A DNA stretch of 64,000 nucleotides from Paenibacillus silvisoli (GCF_030866765.1 NZ_CP133017.1:4508001-4572000); one strand, 5' to 3'; numbered from the stretch's first letter, positions 42,639-52,836 are shown. Numbers and translations are program-made. The notes: generated by a model from the letters alone, not told the origin.

Positions 42639-43526
42639 TTATTTAGTCGCCGTAAATCTGCGGTGCAGGTATCTTCCGAACCATCTGGCCCCGAAGTTGA
42701 AGATCAGAACGGTTAGCACGAGAACTGCCGATGCGCCTGCCGCAATTTCAGCCGCGTCCGGAGCCAGGCCTTCACTGTTGATTTTCCAAATATGAACCGC
42801 CAGCGTTTCGGCCGGACGGAACGGATTCAGCGGCGATGTCGGGCTCAGCGGATTCCAGTTCGAGAAGTCTAGACGAGGCGAGCTCATGCCCGCCGTGAAG
42901 AGCAGCGCCGCCGCTTCGCCGAATACGCGGCCTGCAGCAAGAATCGTACCCGTTACGATCGTAGGCGTAGCAATCGGCAGCATGACCGACGTGATCGTTT
43001 TCCAGCGCGAAAGGCCAAGCGCAAGGCTGGCTTCCTTCTGCTCGCGCGGCACGCCCTTCAACGATTGCTCCGTGATCCGCACCATGAGCGGCAGGTTAAA
43101 CACGGTCAGCGCAAGCGCGCCGGAGAATAGCGAGAAGCCAAAACCGAATACGTTAACGATAACCAGCAAGCCGAACAAACCGACGACGATCGATGGGAAG
43201 GACGAAAGCACTTCGACCACGAGACGGATCGAATCCGTCAAGCGTCCCGGTTTGGCATATTCGCTCATGTAGATGCCGGCGCCAAGGCCAAGCGGAATAG
43301 TAATGATCAGGGTCAACAATAATAAGAAGATCGAGTTAAACAGCTGCGGGCCGATCCCGCCTCCCGCCTTAATCGTCTGCGGGGCTGAAGTCAAGAAGTC
43401 AAAGCTGATATGCGATACGCCGCGGACCAGAATAAAGCCGAGCATGCCCGCAAGGATCAGGACGATAAGCGATGCGACTCCGATAATAACGGCTGTGGCG
43501 ATGCGATCTGCAGATTTGGCGTTCAT
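42639..43526 (-). CDS. pstA: Phosphate ABC transporter permease PstA (copy 1)
   Basis: 295 residues, six membrane helices. Conserved features: GGIGPQLFNSIFLLLLTL near the N-terminus, IYMSEYAKPGRLTDSIR, and the ATPase-contact loop GVPREQKEASLALGLSRWKTITSVMLPIA. It overlaps the pstC stop by four bases (ATGA). It forms the inner-membrane phosphate channel with PstC. Confidence 0.96.
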   Translation of the reverse strand: MNAKSADRIATAVIIGVASLIVLILAGMLGFILVRGVSHISFDFLTSAPQTIKAGGGIGPQLFNSIFLLLLTLIITIPLGLGAGIYMSEYAKPGRLTDSIRLVVEVLSSFPSIVVGLFGLLVIVNVFGFGFSLFSGALALTVFNLPLMVRITEQSLKGVPREQKEASLALGLSRWKTITSVMLPIATPTIVTGTILAAGRVFGEAAALLFTAGMSSPRLDFSNWNPLSPTSPLNPFRPAETLAVHIWKINSEGLAPDAAEIAAGASAVLVLTVLIFNFGARWFGRYLHRRFTATK

Positions 43527-44461
43527 CGATTATTTCTCCTTTCCAGAAAGCGGACGACGAATACGAATACGAACGTCATGCTCAGCAAGATCAGCGCAAG
43601 CGACCACAATGCATTGTTATGCGTGGAGCCCATTACGGTGTTGCCCATGCTAAGCGTAATCGCGCTTGTTAATGTCGAAGCCGACTCGAACAGCGAGTGC
43701 GGGATATGCGGCGAGTTGCCGATGACCATCTGAACGGCCAAAGCTTCGCCGAATGCGCGGGACATGCCGAGTACAACGCCGGTTAACAGAGACGGCAATG
43801 TTGTCGGAATGACAATGCGGTAAATCGTTTGCCAGCGAGTGGCGCCCAGCGCGAAGGAGCCTTCCTTCAAGCCGCGCGGCAAGGCAGCAAGCGCGTCGGT
43901 TGCGATTGTCGTAATCGTAGGCAAAATCATAAGCGACAGCACGATCGCACCCGCCGCGATACCAATCCCTTGACCCGGGAAAATAGCGCGCAGCGCAGGA
44001 ACGACTACGCTCAAGCCGATAAAGCCGAATACGACGGAAGGAATGCCGGCCAGCAATTCAATGACCGGTTGAAGCACGCGTTTGCCGAAGCCCGGCATAA
44101 TTTGCGTCATGAACACGGCAGCGCACAAGCTGAGAGGCGCAGCCAGCAAAGCGGCCAGCAGCGACGTGCTGAACGAGCCGAAAATAAACGGTAACGCCCC
44201 ATAAAGCGGAATATCAGCCTCCGGATCCCATTTCAAGCCGCCAAGCAGCCCGCTTAGGCTGACGCCATCTACAAAAAACGTAGCCAGACCTCGGGAAGAA
44301 ACAAAATAGACGATCGCACCGATTGTGATCACGAGGACCAAAATACAAAGCGTCGTATAAACTTTGCCTACCCACTCCTCCATGACATGCGGTTTAACGA
44401 TTGCTCTAGTTGATCTGCCCGAATGACTCCGTTTTTTGTTATCAACAGCGGACTGCTCCAT
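43523..44461 (-). CDS. pstC: Phosphate ABC transporter permease PstC (copy 1)
   Basis: 312 residues, six membrane helices after a basic cytoplasmic N-terminus. Typical segments are PLYGALPFIFGSFSTSLLAALLAAPLSL, IELLAGIPSVVFGFIGL and the ATPase-contact loop ALPRGLKEGSFALGATRWQTIYRIVIPTTLP. It lies 88 bases after pstS in the same operon. Confidence 0.96.
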   Translation of the reverse strand: MEQSAVDNKKRSHSGRSTRAIVKPHVMEEWVGKVYTTLCILVLVITIGAIVYFVSSRGLATFFVDGVSLSGLLGGLKWDPEADIPLYGALPFIFGSFSTSLLAALLAAPLSLCAAVFMTQIMPGFGKRVLQPVIELLAGIPSVVFGFIGLSVVVPALRAIFPGQGIGIAAGAIVLSLMILPTITTIATDALAALPRGLKEGSFALGATRWQTIYRIVIPTTLPSLLTGVVLGMSRAFGEALAVQMVIGNSPHIPHSLFESASTLTSAITLSMGNTVMGSTHNNALWSLALILLSMTFVFVFVVRFLERRNNR

Positions 44462-44549
44462 GCTTGTTCTCTCCTTCGACTAACATTCTCATGACAATCA
44501 ATTAGAGGCGGAGCGCCTCCACCTCTAATCGATTTGATATATTCGGTTC

Positions 44550-45488
44550 TTACTTCGTGATGTTGCCGTCAACGTCGCGTTTTACTTCCATTTTGTTCAT
44601 TGGGATGTAGCCAAGCTCAACTACGTCGCCGCTTTGAACCGAATCGCTAAGCATGTAGTCCAGGAAAGCTTTTGCGATTTCGTTAGGCTCGCCTTTCGTG
44701 TACATGTGCTCGTAAGCCCATACTGGGTATTCGCCAGTTACTACTGTTTCTTCTTTAGGTTCTACGCCTTCGTACTTCACTGTTTTTACAGTGTCATCGA
44801 TGTAGGACAGTGCCAGGTAGCCGATTGCGCCAGGTGTTTCGGAAACGAGCTTCTTAACTGTACCGGACGAATCTTCTTGGATCGAACCTTGAACGTCTTC
44901 GGATTTCGTGCCAAGCGCGTATTTCTCGAACGTTTTGCGAGTACCGGAGCTGCTTGGACGGTTAACGATCGTGATTTTCTCGTCTGCGCCGCCAACTTCT
45001 TTCCAGTTCGTTACTTTACCCGTGAAAATGTCAACCAGTTGTTGCTTCGTCAGGTTATCAACTGCGATGTCTTTATTGATGACAGTAGCCATTGCGACTA
45101 CCGCTACTTGATGGTCAACCAATTCTTTCGCTTTGTCAGCGTCAGCGTCTACGAATTTCTCTTCAGCGAAGATGTCGGAGTTACCGATGTCGGCTTGGCC
45201 GCCGCTTACTTGAGTAAGACCGGTACCGCTGCCGCCGCCTTGAACTTGAACCGTGATGCCGGAGTATTTCGCGTCTTCCATGAATTTCTTCGAAACTTGC
45301 TCAACAAGCGGTTGAAGCGCCGAAGAACCAGTTGCCAACAGCGAGCCGCTCAGCGATGCTGTTTCGTTAGTTGTGCCGCTATTTTGCGAGTTGGTGTTCG
45401 TGCTCTCTCCGTTATTATTCTTCGAGCCGCAAGCCGCCAAACCGATCGTCAACATCAGTGCTACTACAACAAGCAATACCTTTTTCAT
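44550..45488 (-). CDS. pstS: Phosphate-binding lipoprotein PstS (copy 1)
   Basis: 312 residues from the ATG at 45488, chosen because MKKVLLVVVALMLTIGLAACGS is a lipoprotein signal (lipobox LAAC); AAGGAG is upstream. The mature protein has the PstS phosphate-binding loops: ATGSSALQPL, GGGSGTGLTQVSGGQADIGNSD, and NRPSSSGTRKTFEKYA. It captures phosphate outside the membrane for PstCAB. Its promoter has a -35 element that is also part of a PhoP-type repeat. Confidence 0.96.
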   Translation of the reverse strand: MKKVLLVVVALMLTIGLAACGSKNNNGESTNTNSQNSGTTNETASLSGSLLATGSSALQPLVEQVSKKFMEDAKYSGITVQVQGGGSGTGLTQVSGGQADIGNSDIFAEEKFVDADADKAKELVDHQVAVVAMATVINKDIAVDNLTKQQLVDIFTGKVTNWKEVGGADEKITIVNRPSSSGTRKTFEKYALGTKSEDVQGSIQEDSSGTVKKLVSETPGAIGYLALSYIDDTVKTVKYEGVEPKEETVVTGEYPVWAYEHMYTKGEPNEIAKAFLDYMLSDSVQSGDVVELGYIPMNKMEVKRDVDGNITK

Positions 45489-45558
45489 TTCAGTTGATTT
45501 CTCCTTCCGCCCCATCGCGGTTTTTTTTGTTTCTTACAAGACTAATAATAGTCGCGGC

Positions 45559-45598
45559 GTATTAATCTGATATTTTCTAAATGTTAACGCATTGTAAA
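45559..45598 (-). promoter_or_regulatory. Promoter and PHO-box-like repeat of pst operon 1
   Basis: Minus strand: TTTACA-N5-TTAACA, the second unit (45582-45587) acting as -35, then a 17-base spacer and -10 TAATAC (45559-45564). Two PhoP half-sites with 11-bp spacing overlap the -35 region, as expected for a PhoP-activated promoter. Confidence 0.65.
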
Positions 45599-45678
45599 AA
45601 AACGAGCCTAGTATTAACACATATAAACGATTTGAAAATGCTGCTGCGGAGCATCGGCACGCACTGCATAAAGCAATA

Positions 45679-45713
45679 CAGCCGATCCGAAGCGAGATGC
45701 TTCGAACCGGCTG
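45679..45713 (-). terminator. Possible terminator of pst operon 2
   Basis: CAGCCG..GAAGC / GCTTC..CGGCTG hairpin about 60 bases after the phoU copy 2 stop. The T tail on the minus strand is imperfect. Confidence 0.5.
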
Positions 45714-45770
45714 CCACGGGGCATGCTATATAAGGATAATTGCTGAAATAGGCCCGCTTGCTTTGCGTTG

Positions 45771-46433
45771 TTAGGAGTTCAGATCCGGCCTTGTGCCTGT
45801 AACCAGGTACACGACGGACTCGCCGATGTTGGTCGCGTGATCCGCGAAGCGCTCGATATAACGGCCAACGAAGCTCAGCAGGTTGGCTTGCGAGATCGTC
45901 TTCGGGTTTTCCATCATGACCGTAAACAGCTCACGGATGATTTGCGAATACAGGGCGTCGACCAAATCGTCGTCTTTGGCCATCTTGTAAGCCATGTTGA
46001 CATTTTCCTGCACGAACGATTGGATCGCTTCGTACGTCATCATTTTGACGATTTGCGTCATGCGCGGCAAATCGATTAGAGGCTTGATCAGCGTTTGGCC
46101 TTCCAAGCGAACAACGACCTTCGCCACGTCGACGGCCAGATCGCCCATACGCTCCAAATCCGAGGCAATCCGAAACGCAACGAGAATGCGTCTTAAATCT
46201 TTCGCGACCGGCTGCTGCGTCGCGATGAGCATCGCGCCGATCTCCGAAATTTTTTCTTCGATTTTGTTCAACGATTTGTCGTCGGCAATGATCTGCTTCG
46301 CGGCCGCAACGTCGATATTTTCCAATGCTTCCATGGAATTCGCGATCGCCGCTTCAACACGCTGTCCCATTTCGACGATAAGCTCGTTCAGTTCTTCGAG
46401 CCCGTGGTCAAACTCCTTGCGTTTCGTCATCAT
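45771..46433 (-). CDS. phoU: Phosphate signalling protein PhoU (copy 2)
   Basis: 220 residues with the same two helical-bundle repeats as copy 1 (AFRIASDLERMGDLAVDVAKV; FVGRYIERFADHATNIGESVVYL). The proteins are close throughout, including the LVTGTRPDLN/LVTGKRPDLN ends. It is the last gene of the second pst operon, 30 bases after pstB copy 2. Having a PhoU in each operon suggests each transporter has its own control. Confidence 0.95.
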   Translation of the reverse strand: MMTKRKEFDHGLEELNELIVEMGQRVEAAIANSMEALENIDVAAAKQIIADDKSLNKIEEKISEIGAMLIATQQPVAKDLRRILVAFRIASDLERMGDLAVDVAKVVVRLEGQTLIKPLIDLPRMTQIVKMMTYEAIQSFVQENVNMAYKMAKDDDLVDALYSQIIRELFTVMMENPKTISQANLLSFVGRYIERFADHATNIGESVVYLVTGTRPDLNS

Positions 46434-46463
46434 GACTAGTTTGCGCTCCTCTATAGTAATGAA

Positions 46464-47249
46464 TTAGCCGAATCGTCCGCTGATATAATCCTCTGTGCGC
46501 TGATCGCGCGGATTGGAGAACAGCTTCTCCGTTTCGGAAAACTCGACGACTTCTCCGTTCAGGAAAAACACCGTCTGGTTCGATACGCGCGCCGCTTGAT
46601 GCATGTTGTGCGTAACCATGACGATCGTATATTTATCCTTCAGCTCTTGAGCCAGCTCTTCGATCTTCAGCGTCGAGATCGGATCAAGGGCGGAAGTCGC
46701 TTCGTCCATGAGCAAAATATCCGGGTTCACGGCAATGGCGCGAGCGATGCACAAGCGCTGCTGCTGACCGCCGGAAAGGCTTAGCGCGGAACGCTTCAAG
46801 TAGTCTTTCACTTCATCCCACAGTACCGCGGAACGAAGGCTCGTTTCGACGATTTCGTCCAGCTTCTGCTTGCTGCGGATGCCGCGAAGACGCGGGCCGT
46901 AGGCTACATTGTCGTAAATCGATTTCGGGAATGGGTTCGGCTGCTGGAACACCATGCCGACCTTCTTTCGGAGCGTTTCGACGTCGACTTCTTTCGAATA
47001 AATATCGGCGCCGCCGATTGTAATCTTTCCTTCGATGCGCGTGCCGGGAATCATGTCGTTCATCCGGTTCAGCGTACGAAGCAGCGTCGACTTGCCGCAG
47101 CCCGACGGACCGATGAAAGCGGTGATCGCTTTCTCCGGAATGTCCATCGTGACGTCCTTCAAAGCATGGAACTGACCGTAGTACAGGTTTAATTTATGAA
47201 TGTCGATCAAAGATTGAGTTGCTACGGATTGCATGGCTTTTTCCTCCAT
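46464..47249 (-). CDS. pstB: Phosphate ABC transporter ATP-binding protein (copy 2)
   Basis: 261 residues. Walker A is [10 protein letters not shown]-loop [14 protein letters not shown], signature [15 protein letters not shown], Walker [14 protein letters not shown] and switch [11 protein letters not shown]. The end DYISGRFG is as in copy 1. Unlike in operon 1, it is separated from pstA by a CBS-MCP gene. GGAGG overlaps the start region. Confidence 0.96.
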   Translation of the reverse strand: MEEKAMQSVATQSLIDIHKLNLYYGQFHALKDVTMDIPEKAITAFIGPSGCGKSTLLRTLNRMNDMIPGTRIEGKITIGGADIYSKEVDVETLRKKVGMVFQQPNPFPKSIYDNVAYGPRLRGIRSKQKLDEIVETSLRSAVLWDEVKDYLKRSALSLSGGQQQRLCIARAIAVNPDILLMDEATSALDPISTLKIEELAQELKDKYTIVMVTHNMHQAARVSNQTVFFLNGEVVEFSETEKLFSNPRDQRTEDYISGRFG

Positions 47250-47349
47250 CTTGGTGGACGTTTCCGTCCGACTCAGGCTTACCCTTTCAAAGGATAGCTC
47301 GATTTTGTTTCTCGAATATGTTCGTTTTGTAAACGCAGTATTAAAATTA

Positions 47350-48474
47350 TCAATCTTTCATGAGCAAATCGTTCGTGAGCTGCTTCATCTGCAGCGTTAC
47401 GCGCTGCGATTGCAGACACGCTTGATCCGACAGACGGCCGATTTCTGCGGAGCTCTTGCTGCTTGCCGCCGCGGCTTGGAACAACTGTTGAAAGACGTCG
47501 GATGCTTCGCTAATATACGACTGGCTGGCAGCAGCCTCTGCCTTGCCTTGACCAACCAAATGAACCGTTTCTTTGACCGCTTCCATGATCGAGCTGATCA
47601 TCCGGTTAATGTCCTCCGCCGATTGCTTCGTTTGCGTCGCCAGCTTGCGAACCTCTTCGGCTACGACCGCGAAGCCGCGTCCGTGCTCACCCGCGCGCGC
47701 AGCTTCGATGGAAGCATTGACGGCAAGCAGGTTGCACTGGTCCGCTAGCCCGCGAATCAGCTTCGACACCTTGTCGATGGATCCGGCTCTATCCTGCAGC
47801 TCGCTGATTTGGCTTTCCTGCACATCCGTCCGTTTCGTCAGGTTATGGAACACAAGCGATACTTTATCGAGCTCGTTCTTTCCTCTGAGCGTCAAATCCA
47901 GCATCTCCTTGGACATCGCTTCGCCATGCTGCGAGGCTTCCTGTACGTGTACGATCGAGCTGTCGATCTCGCCGATCATCGCTTCTGCGCCTTGAATCAT
48001 GTTGACTTGCGCGCCGGCGATTTGCTTCTGAAGCAGCCGCGACATTTTCAGCAAATCCGACATGGTCAAAATGCCAGCGAAACGATCGTTATGCGTCACG
48101 ATAACGCAGTCGTACAGCGTTTGGTCTTCGCGGCTCAGCGCGCGATCCAGGAGTTCCTGAGCGGAAATGGTTTTCGCCACGGTCAAAGGTTGTTCATCCA
48201 TTAGCTTCGAGATGGAACGGCCATAATAAATCTCTCTGCCGAACCGGTGAGTTTGAATAATGGTCAGCTTGCCGCGCATGACAAGCCCCATCGGCTTGTC
48301 GGCTTCGTCGCAGACAACGACGCATTCATGGTCCGGCGTTAGCGCAAATTGCGCAATGACTTCTTCGCAAGTATGAGATACGCGCACGATGGCCGCCTCC
48401 CGGATGAATCGCGCAAGCAAAGCGTCCTCCACAGCGGGAATGATGAATTCCCGCTCCAAAACGGAAACTGACAT
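47350..48474 (-). CDS. Soluble CBS-domain/methyl-accepting chemotaxis signalling protein
   Basis: 374 residues, no membrane helices. A CBS pair lies at about 20-145 ([63 protein letters not shown]), then a coiled coil and an MCP signalling domain with the hairpin tip [31 protein letters not shown] (about 255-290). It would pass a nucleotide or ligand signal to CheA/CheW. It sits inside the second pst operon between pstA and pstB, linking phosphate status and chemotaxis by inference. The CBS part resembles that of the GGDEF protein at 39460-41070. Confidence 0.92.
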   Translation of the reverse strand: MSVSVLEREFIIPAVEDALLARFIREAAIVRVSHTCEEVIAQFALTPDHECVVVCDEADKPMGLVMRGKLTIIQTHRFGREIYYGRSISKLMDEQPLTVAKTISAQELLDRALSREDQTLYDCVIVTHNDRFAGILTMSDLLKMSRLLQKQIAGAQVNMIQGAEAMIGEIDSSIVHVQEASQHGEAMSKEMLDLTLRGKNELDKVSLVFHNLTKRTDVQESQISELQDRAGSIDKVSKLIRGLADQCNLLAVNASIEAARAGEHGRGFAVVAEEVRKLATQTKQSAEDINRMISSIMEAVKETVHLVGQGKAEAAASQSYISEASDVFQQLFQAAAASSKSSAEIGRLSDQACLQSQRVTLQMKQLTNDLLMKD

Positions 48475-48550
48475 GCAGCTCTCTCTCCTTCCAAGCCGAA
48501 GCTTTCTATCTCTATTTCTCTTTTCTATTTCTCTTACTCTGATGCTTGAT

Positions 48551-49444
48551 TTAGCGTGTTCTGCGCTGATTCAGCCACAGCGGCACGCGGAAAACGATAT
48601 TGATGAGCAGGACGACGAAGACGAGTACGGCCGCCGACTTCTCGGCAATCATTTGAGCGTCCGGCACGATGGCCTCGGACTGAACGTACCACAGGTGCAC
48701 GGCAAGCGTCGCGCCTGGCGAGAACAAGCTGAAGTCCCACATTTCGCCCGAAGAGGATACGCCCGCCGTCAAAATGATAACGGCGCTCTCGCCGAACGCG
48801 CGGCCGGCAGTCAAGCAAATGCCCGTAATAATCCCGTTAAGCGCCACCGGAATGAGAACGGTGCGGATCGTTTGCAGGTGCGTGCCGCCAAGCGCGAAGG
48901 AAGCATGCTTCATTTCCTTCGGAACGGCGCGGATCGCTTCTTCCGTTACCCGCGTCAGAACCGGCAGGTTCAAGAAAGCCAAACTGACGGCGCCGCCGAT
49001 GATCGTCAAACCGATATCAAATGCTTCGACGAACAGGGCGATGCCGAACAAACCGAAAATAATCGAAGGTACCGATGCGAGACCTTCAACGCAAATGCGA
49101 ATGAACGCGATAAATTTCGTAGCCGGGGCAAACTCCGCCAAATAAATGCCTGCCGCCATCCCGAGCGGAATCGAGATGATAAGCGAGATCATCAATACGT
49201 AGAACGAGTTGAAGATCAACGGGCCGATACCGCCGCCCTCTTCCATCTCGCTAGGCAAACCGTACAGAAAGCTCCAGTCGAGCTCGGGCAACCCTTTTTT
49301 CAAAATCAGAAACAGCAAACCGCAAATAAAGACGATGGTACATACGCCGATCAGCCACACCACGCCGGTAAACAGCCGGTTGACGACCGTATTGAAGCCT
49401 CTGCGGGCAGCGAACGGATTGGAGGCGGTCGTTACTTTGCTCAT
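48551..49444 (-). CDS. pstA: Phosphate ABC transporter permease PstA (copy 2)
   Basis: 297 residues from the ATG at 49444, which overlaps the pstC stop (ATGA) and follows GAGGGG; a longer open frame upstream lies within pstC. Six helices, with [37 protein letters not shown] and the ATPase-contact loop [32 protein letters not shown]. It partners PstC copy 2. Confidence 0.95.
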   Translation of the reverse strand: MSKVTTASNPFAARRGFNTVVNRLFTGVVWLIGVCTIVFICGLLFLILKKGLPELDWSFLYGLPSEMEEGGGIGPLIFNSFYVLMISLIISIPLGMAAGIYLAEFAPATKFIAFIRICVEGLASVPSIIFGLFGIALFVEAFDIGLTIIGGAVSLAFLNLPVLTRVTEEAIRAVPKEMKHASFALGGTHLQTIRTVLIPVALNGIITGICLTAGRAFGESAVIILTAGVSSSGEMWDFSLFSPGATLAVHLWYVQSEAIVPDAQMIAEKSAAVLVFVVLLINIVFRVPLWLNQRRTR

Positions 49445-50406
49445 GCTTTTACCCCTCTGCCTTGAAGTAAACGAACGATGACGATCATAAGAAGCGAGAT
49501 GATGAGCAAAATAAAGCCCATCAAGTAAAGCGCGTAGTTCCACGTCGAATCGAACGGCACGTTCGCGATTTGCATGACGATGTTACTCGTCAGGACGGAG
49601 GTTGGCTTGAACAGCGCATCCGCCAGCTGCGGCGTGTTGCCGATAACCATAACGACGGCCATCGTCTCGCCGATCGCGCGCGCCATGCCGAGAATGACCG
49701 CATACATAATGCCGCTTCTCGCTGCTGGCAGAACAACCTTTACAATCGTTTGGAACCGCGTGGAGCCAAGCGCATACGAAGCATCGCGGTATTTCCTCGG
49801 AACGGCGACGATGGAATCGTCCGTAATCCGGCTGATGGTCGGCAGCACCATAATGGTGAGCACGATCGCGGCCGCCAGAATCCCGTCACCCATATTCGTG
49901 CCTGTTACCGTACGAAGCATGGGAATAAGTACAGTCAAACCGAGGAAGCCGTACACGACGGACGGAATGCCGACAAGCAGGTCGAGAATCGGGCGAAGCG
50001 CCGTTTTCAGCCAGCCTGGCGTCATTTCCGACAGAAAGACGGCGATAATGACCGACAGCGGCACGGAGATGACCATCGTCAACAGGGTGAGGGCGAAGGT
50101 GCCGAAGATAAAAATAAACGCGCCGTACTGATCGTTTTCCGGTACCCATTCCGTCGAGAAGAAGAAATCTTTCACCGAAACCGTTTCAAAGGTCAATACG
50201 CCCGTACGTCCCATTAGGAACAAGATCGAAAACAAAATGACGCACACGAATACCGCGCTGGCGATGCAGACGATACGGAACGTGCGATTATAGAACGAAA
50301 GCCTTGCCTTGCGGCTGAATATCCGGCCGGATGAAGCCTCGAGGCTCCGTCCAAGCTCGCTTGATGCGGACGCCTTGCCTGAAGTCGGGATATCAATCAT
50401 GCTCAT
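49441..50406 (-). CDS. pstC: Phosphate ABC transporter permease PstC (copy 2)
   Basis: 321 residues from the ATG at 50406 behind AAAGGAGAGCAGCGTC. A cytoplasmic N-terminus of about 45 residues precedes six helices. Family segments are YGAFIFIFGTFALTLLTMVISVPLSV, ILDLLVGIPSVVYGFLGL and AVPRKYRDASYALGSTRFQTIVKVVLPAA. It overlaps pstA by four bases. Confidence 0.95.
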   Translation of the reverse strand: MSMIDIPTSGKASASSELGRSLEASSGRIFSRKARLSFYNRTFRIVCIASAVFVCVILFSILFLMGRTGVLTFETVSVKDFFFSTEWVPENDQYGAFIFIFGTFALTLLTMVISVPLSVIIAVFLSEMTPGWLKTALRPILDLLVGIPSVVYGFLGLTVLIPMLRTVTGTNMGDGILAAAIVLTIMVLPTISRITDDSIVAVPRKYRDASYALGSTRFQTIVKVVLPAARSGIMYAVILGMARAIGETMAVVMVIGNTPQLADALFKPTSVLTSNIVMQIANVPFDSTWNYALYLMGFILLIISLLMIVIVRLLQGRGVKA

Positions 50407-50488
50407 GACGCTGCTCTCCTTTCGAATGTTCATACATAGAGCCGGCCTCGCATGTTTCGGGTGCGATAAGCCGGCTCCGCTGCATTAC

Positions 50489-51346
50489 CTATTTCATAGC
50501 CGAGATCGGGATAAATTTAAGCTTCTTCAGCGATCCGGTTTGGAATTTTTTGCTTTGTACGTACTCGATGAATGCTTTTGTTGCGCCGGTCGGTTGACCT
50601 TTCGTCATGTAGTAGCCATAGCCCCACACTTTGTAGCTGCCGTTGATTACGTTTGCTTCGGTAGCGGCTACGTTGTTGATTTTTACGGCTTTCATTTTGC
50701 TTGTTACATAAACAAGGTCGATATAACCGATTGCGTTAGGCGTCGTTTCGATGGCTGTTTTCATGTCGCCGCTCGATTTCACTTCTTTGTAGTTGGAGCC
50801 CTTCGTCATGAAATCTTTGCCTGCCAGAGCTTTCATTTGGAAGTTAACGCGCGTACCGGAACCGAATGCACGGTTTACGACGATGATGTCCGCGTCCGAA
50901 CCGCCAACGTCTTTCCAGTTCGTGATTTTACCGGAGAAAATGCCTTGCAGTTGAGCCGTTGTCAGGTTGTTTACGCCTACGCCGCTGTTTATAACCGCCG
51001 CGAAAGGAATAACCGCGACCTTGTGAGCCACTTGGCCGTCAAACTTCTTGAAGCCCGGTACGTCTTTCGTTGCATCCCAGTCTACTGCGCCGATGTCCGC
51101 GATGCCTTTACGAACCGATTGCGGACCCGTGATGGAGCCTGCTGCCGATGCGGAGATGCGAACCTTCGGGTTCAGCTTCTTGAACTCGTTCGCTGCTTGC
51201 AGCGTCAATGGAAGTAGTGCCGAGGAACCGTTAACTACGATACGGCCGCTCAATTTGCTTGCTGCGCCCGCGGAGGAAACCGACCCGAACGCTACTGCGA
51301 GCGCCATAAGAGTCAGTGCCATGCCTTTAAGCCATTTTCTTTTCAT
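50489..51346 (-). CDS. pstS: PstS-like phosphate-binding protein, secreted type (copy 2)
   Basis: 285 residues from the ATG at 51346. The signal peptide (KWLKGMALTLMALAVAFGSV, ending SSAGAA) has no lipobox Cys, so the protein would be secreted or wall-held rather than lipid-anchored. Binding loops are VNGSSALLPLTLQAANEF, SAAGSITGPQSVRKGIADIGAVDWD and NRAFGSGTRVNFQ. It is the third-type component that feeds PstCA copy 2; loss of the lipid anchor is unusual for a Gram-positive importer. Confidence 0.9.
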   Translation of the reverse strand: MKRKWLKGMALTLMALAVAFGSVSSAGAASKLSGRIVVNGSSALLPLTLQAANEFKKLNPKVRISASAAGSITGPQSVRKGIADIGAVDWDATKDVPGFKKFDGQVAHKVAVIPFAAVINSGVGVNNLTTAQLQGIFSGKITNWKDVGGSDADIIVVNRAFGSGTRVNFQMKALAGKDFMTKGSNYKEVKSSGDMKTAIETTPNAIGYIDLVYVTSKMKAVKINNVAATEANVINGSYKVWGYGYYMTKGQPTGATKAFIEYVQSKKFQTGSLKKLKFIPISAMK

Positions 51347-51386
51347 CTGTGTAAGTTCTCCTCTCAATTTTGGAACAAAATAGGAA

Positions 51387-52778
51387 TTAGTTCGTTACTT
51401 TTTTAAGCGTGCCGTTCCAGTTCACATAAACCGCGTCATCGATTACGAATGCCGTTGGCGTGCCAGCCGAAGCAACGACTTCGCTTACGTTGCCTTCCAC
51501 AGCGCCAAGGCTTGCTGTTGCGCCTGTTGCGATTGTTACGGAGATAACTTCTACGCCGGTTGCATTATCGGCCAGCGCGTAGATTTTGTCGCCTGCGATC
51601 GTCGCTGCAAGCACGTCTTTGTTGCCGATTACTTTCGTAACCGTTTTGTCAGCGGCTACCGCTACGAGCGAGGATGGCTTGTTGTCTTCTACGCTCACGT
51701 AGTATGCTTTGCTGCCGTCAGCAGCTGCGCCTACGAATACTTTGTCGTCCGTCGAAGCAGTCAGCTTCACGGCTTTATCCTTCATTGTCGAAGCGTCGAA
51801 GTAGTAGATATGCGGCTCCGTGCCCGTGTTGTCGATGGCAACGTCGTCTTCTTCAACCGGTTTATTCGCGTCTGCCGTAACAGCGCCTGGCTTAATGACG
51901 GTGTAATAGAACTTTTTGCCGTCTTCGGAAACAGACAAGCCGGATTTGTAATCGACTTTATCGTCCAGCACTTTCGAAATCGCGCCGTCAGCCACGTTGA
52001 TCTTCGCGATTACGCTGCCTTTGTCGCCTTGCAGGAAGAAGATCGATTTGCTGTCCGCCGACCATACCAGCTCAGGCTTGATCGAGTTGTCGGACGAAAT
52101 CGCTTTAGGAGCCGGTCTCTTCGCCGTCAAATCAATGACGAATACAATGCCTTCGTTATTCGTGTATGCTGCTGCTTGGCCATTCGGAGCAACCGATAAT
52201 TCGGATGCATCGCCGGCGTTAACCAGCTTCTTGTAAGCGCCTGTGTGCGCGTCCACGATGTAGTCGATGCGGCCTTCTTCCGACAGCGAGCCAGCAAGCA
52301 GTTGATCTGCGTTCAACCAGCGAATGTTGTCGGCATGGATTTTGCCGATCGCGTCGATCGCGATTTGGCCGGTTTCGTTTTCGAACGATTCAAGACAGAA
52401 TGCAGTTACGAAATCTTCAAGCGATACATAGTAGCTGCCGTTTACGCTTTGCACGGCTTGGAGCAGGTCTAGCGGCTCGCCATCGACAATCGCTGCGTTC
52501 GAGCCTGCATGAAGCTCAATCGCGTGGTTGTTGAAGTACGCAGTAACGCCGGCTTTAACATTGACTTCGAACAGCGCGCCTGCAGCCGCACCTAGATCGC
52601 GCAGCGAGTAGAGCGCTTCGCTTCCCGCTTGAATCGAACGAACGTTAACCGCTTGGTCGTTGATCATGAGGTCGACTGTTTTCGCGTTTGGCGCTGTCGC
52701 GGCCGATACCGCACCTGCTGCCGTCGTGCTGAGTGCCGCTGCCAGAGCGGAAATCATAAGCGTTTTTTTCATGGACAT
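51387..52778 (-). CDS. Secreted protein with copper-amine-oxidase-like N-terminal domain and beta-propeller
   Basis: 463 residues from the ATG at 52778 (GGGTG upstream). A signal peptide ends near AVSAATAP. Residues about 35-140 resemble the copper amine oxidase N-terminal-like (stalk) domain common in Paenibacillus (DLMINDQAVNVRSIQAGSEALYSLRDLGAAAGA). Residues 150-463 form repeated strands of a TolB/WD40-like propeller (ELVWSADSKSIFFLQGDKGSVIAKINVADGAISKVL). It is the first gene behind the PHO box and 40 bases before pstS copy 2, so it is expected to be made under phosphate starvation. Function unknown. Confidence 0.85.
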   Translation of the reverse strand: MSMKKTLMISALAAALSTTAAGAVSAATAPNAKTVDLMINDQAVNVRSIQAGSEALYSLRDLGAAAGALFEVNVKAGVTAYFNNHAIELHAGSNAAIVDGEPLDLLQAVQSVNGSYYVSLEDFVTAFCLESFENETGQIAIDAIGKIHADNIRWLNADQLLAGSLSEEGRIDYIVDAHTGAYKKLVNAGDASELSVAPNGQAAAYTNNEGIVFVIDLTAKRPAPKAISSDNSIKPELVWSADSKSIFFLQGDKGSVIAKINVADGAISKVLDDKVDYKSGLSVSEDGKKFYYTVIKPGAVTADANKPVEEDDVAIDNTGTEPHIYYFDASTMKDKAVKLTASTDDKVFVGAAADGSKAYYVSVEDNKPSSLVAVAADKTVTKVIGNKDVLAATIAGDKIYALADNATGVEVISVTIATGATASLGAVEGNVSEVVASAGTPTAFVIDDAVYVNWNGTLKKVTN

Positions 52779-52836
52779 GTAGCTCGTATCACCCTTCTGA
52801 TTTTGGTTTCTTGTCAACCCGTTAAGTACATTTTTG

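Noticed and set aside
48389-49465. Long plus-strand frame opposite pstA copy 2 and its upstream region
   Set aside because: The translation is unusually polar and matches nothing; the minus strand holds clear pst genes.
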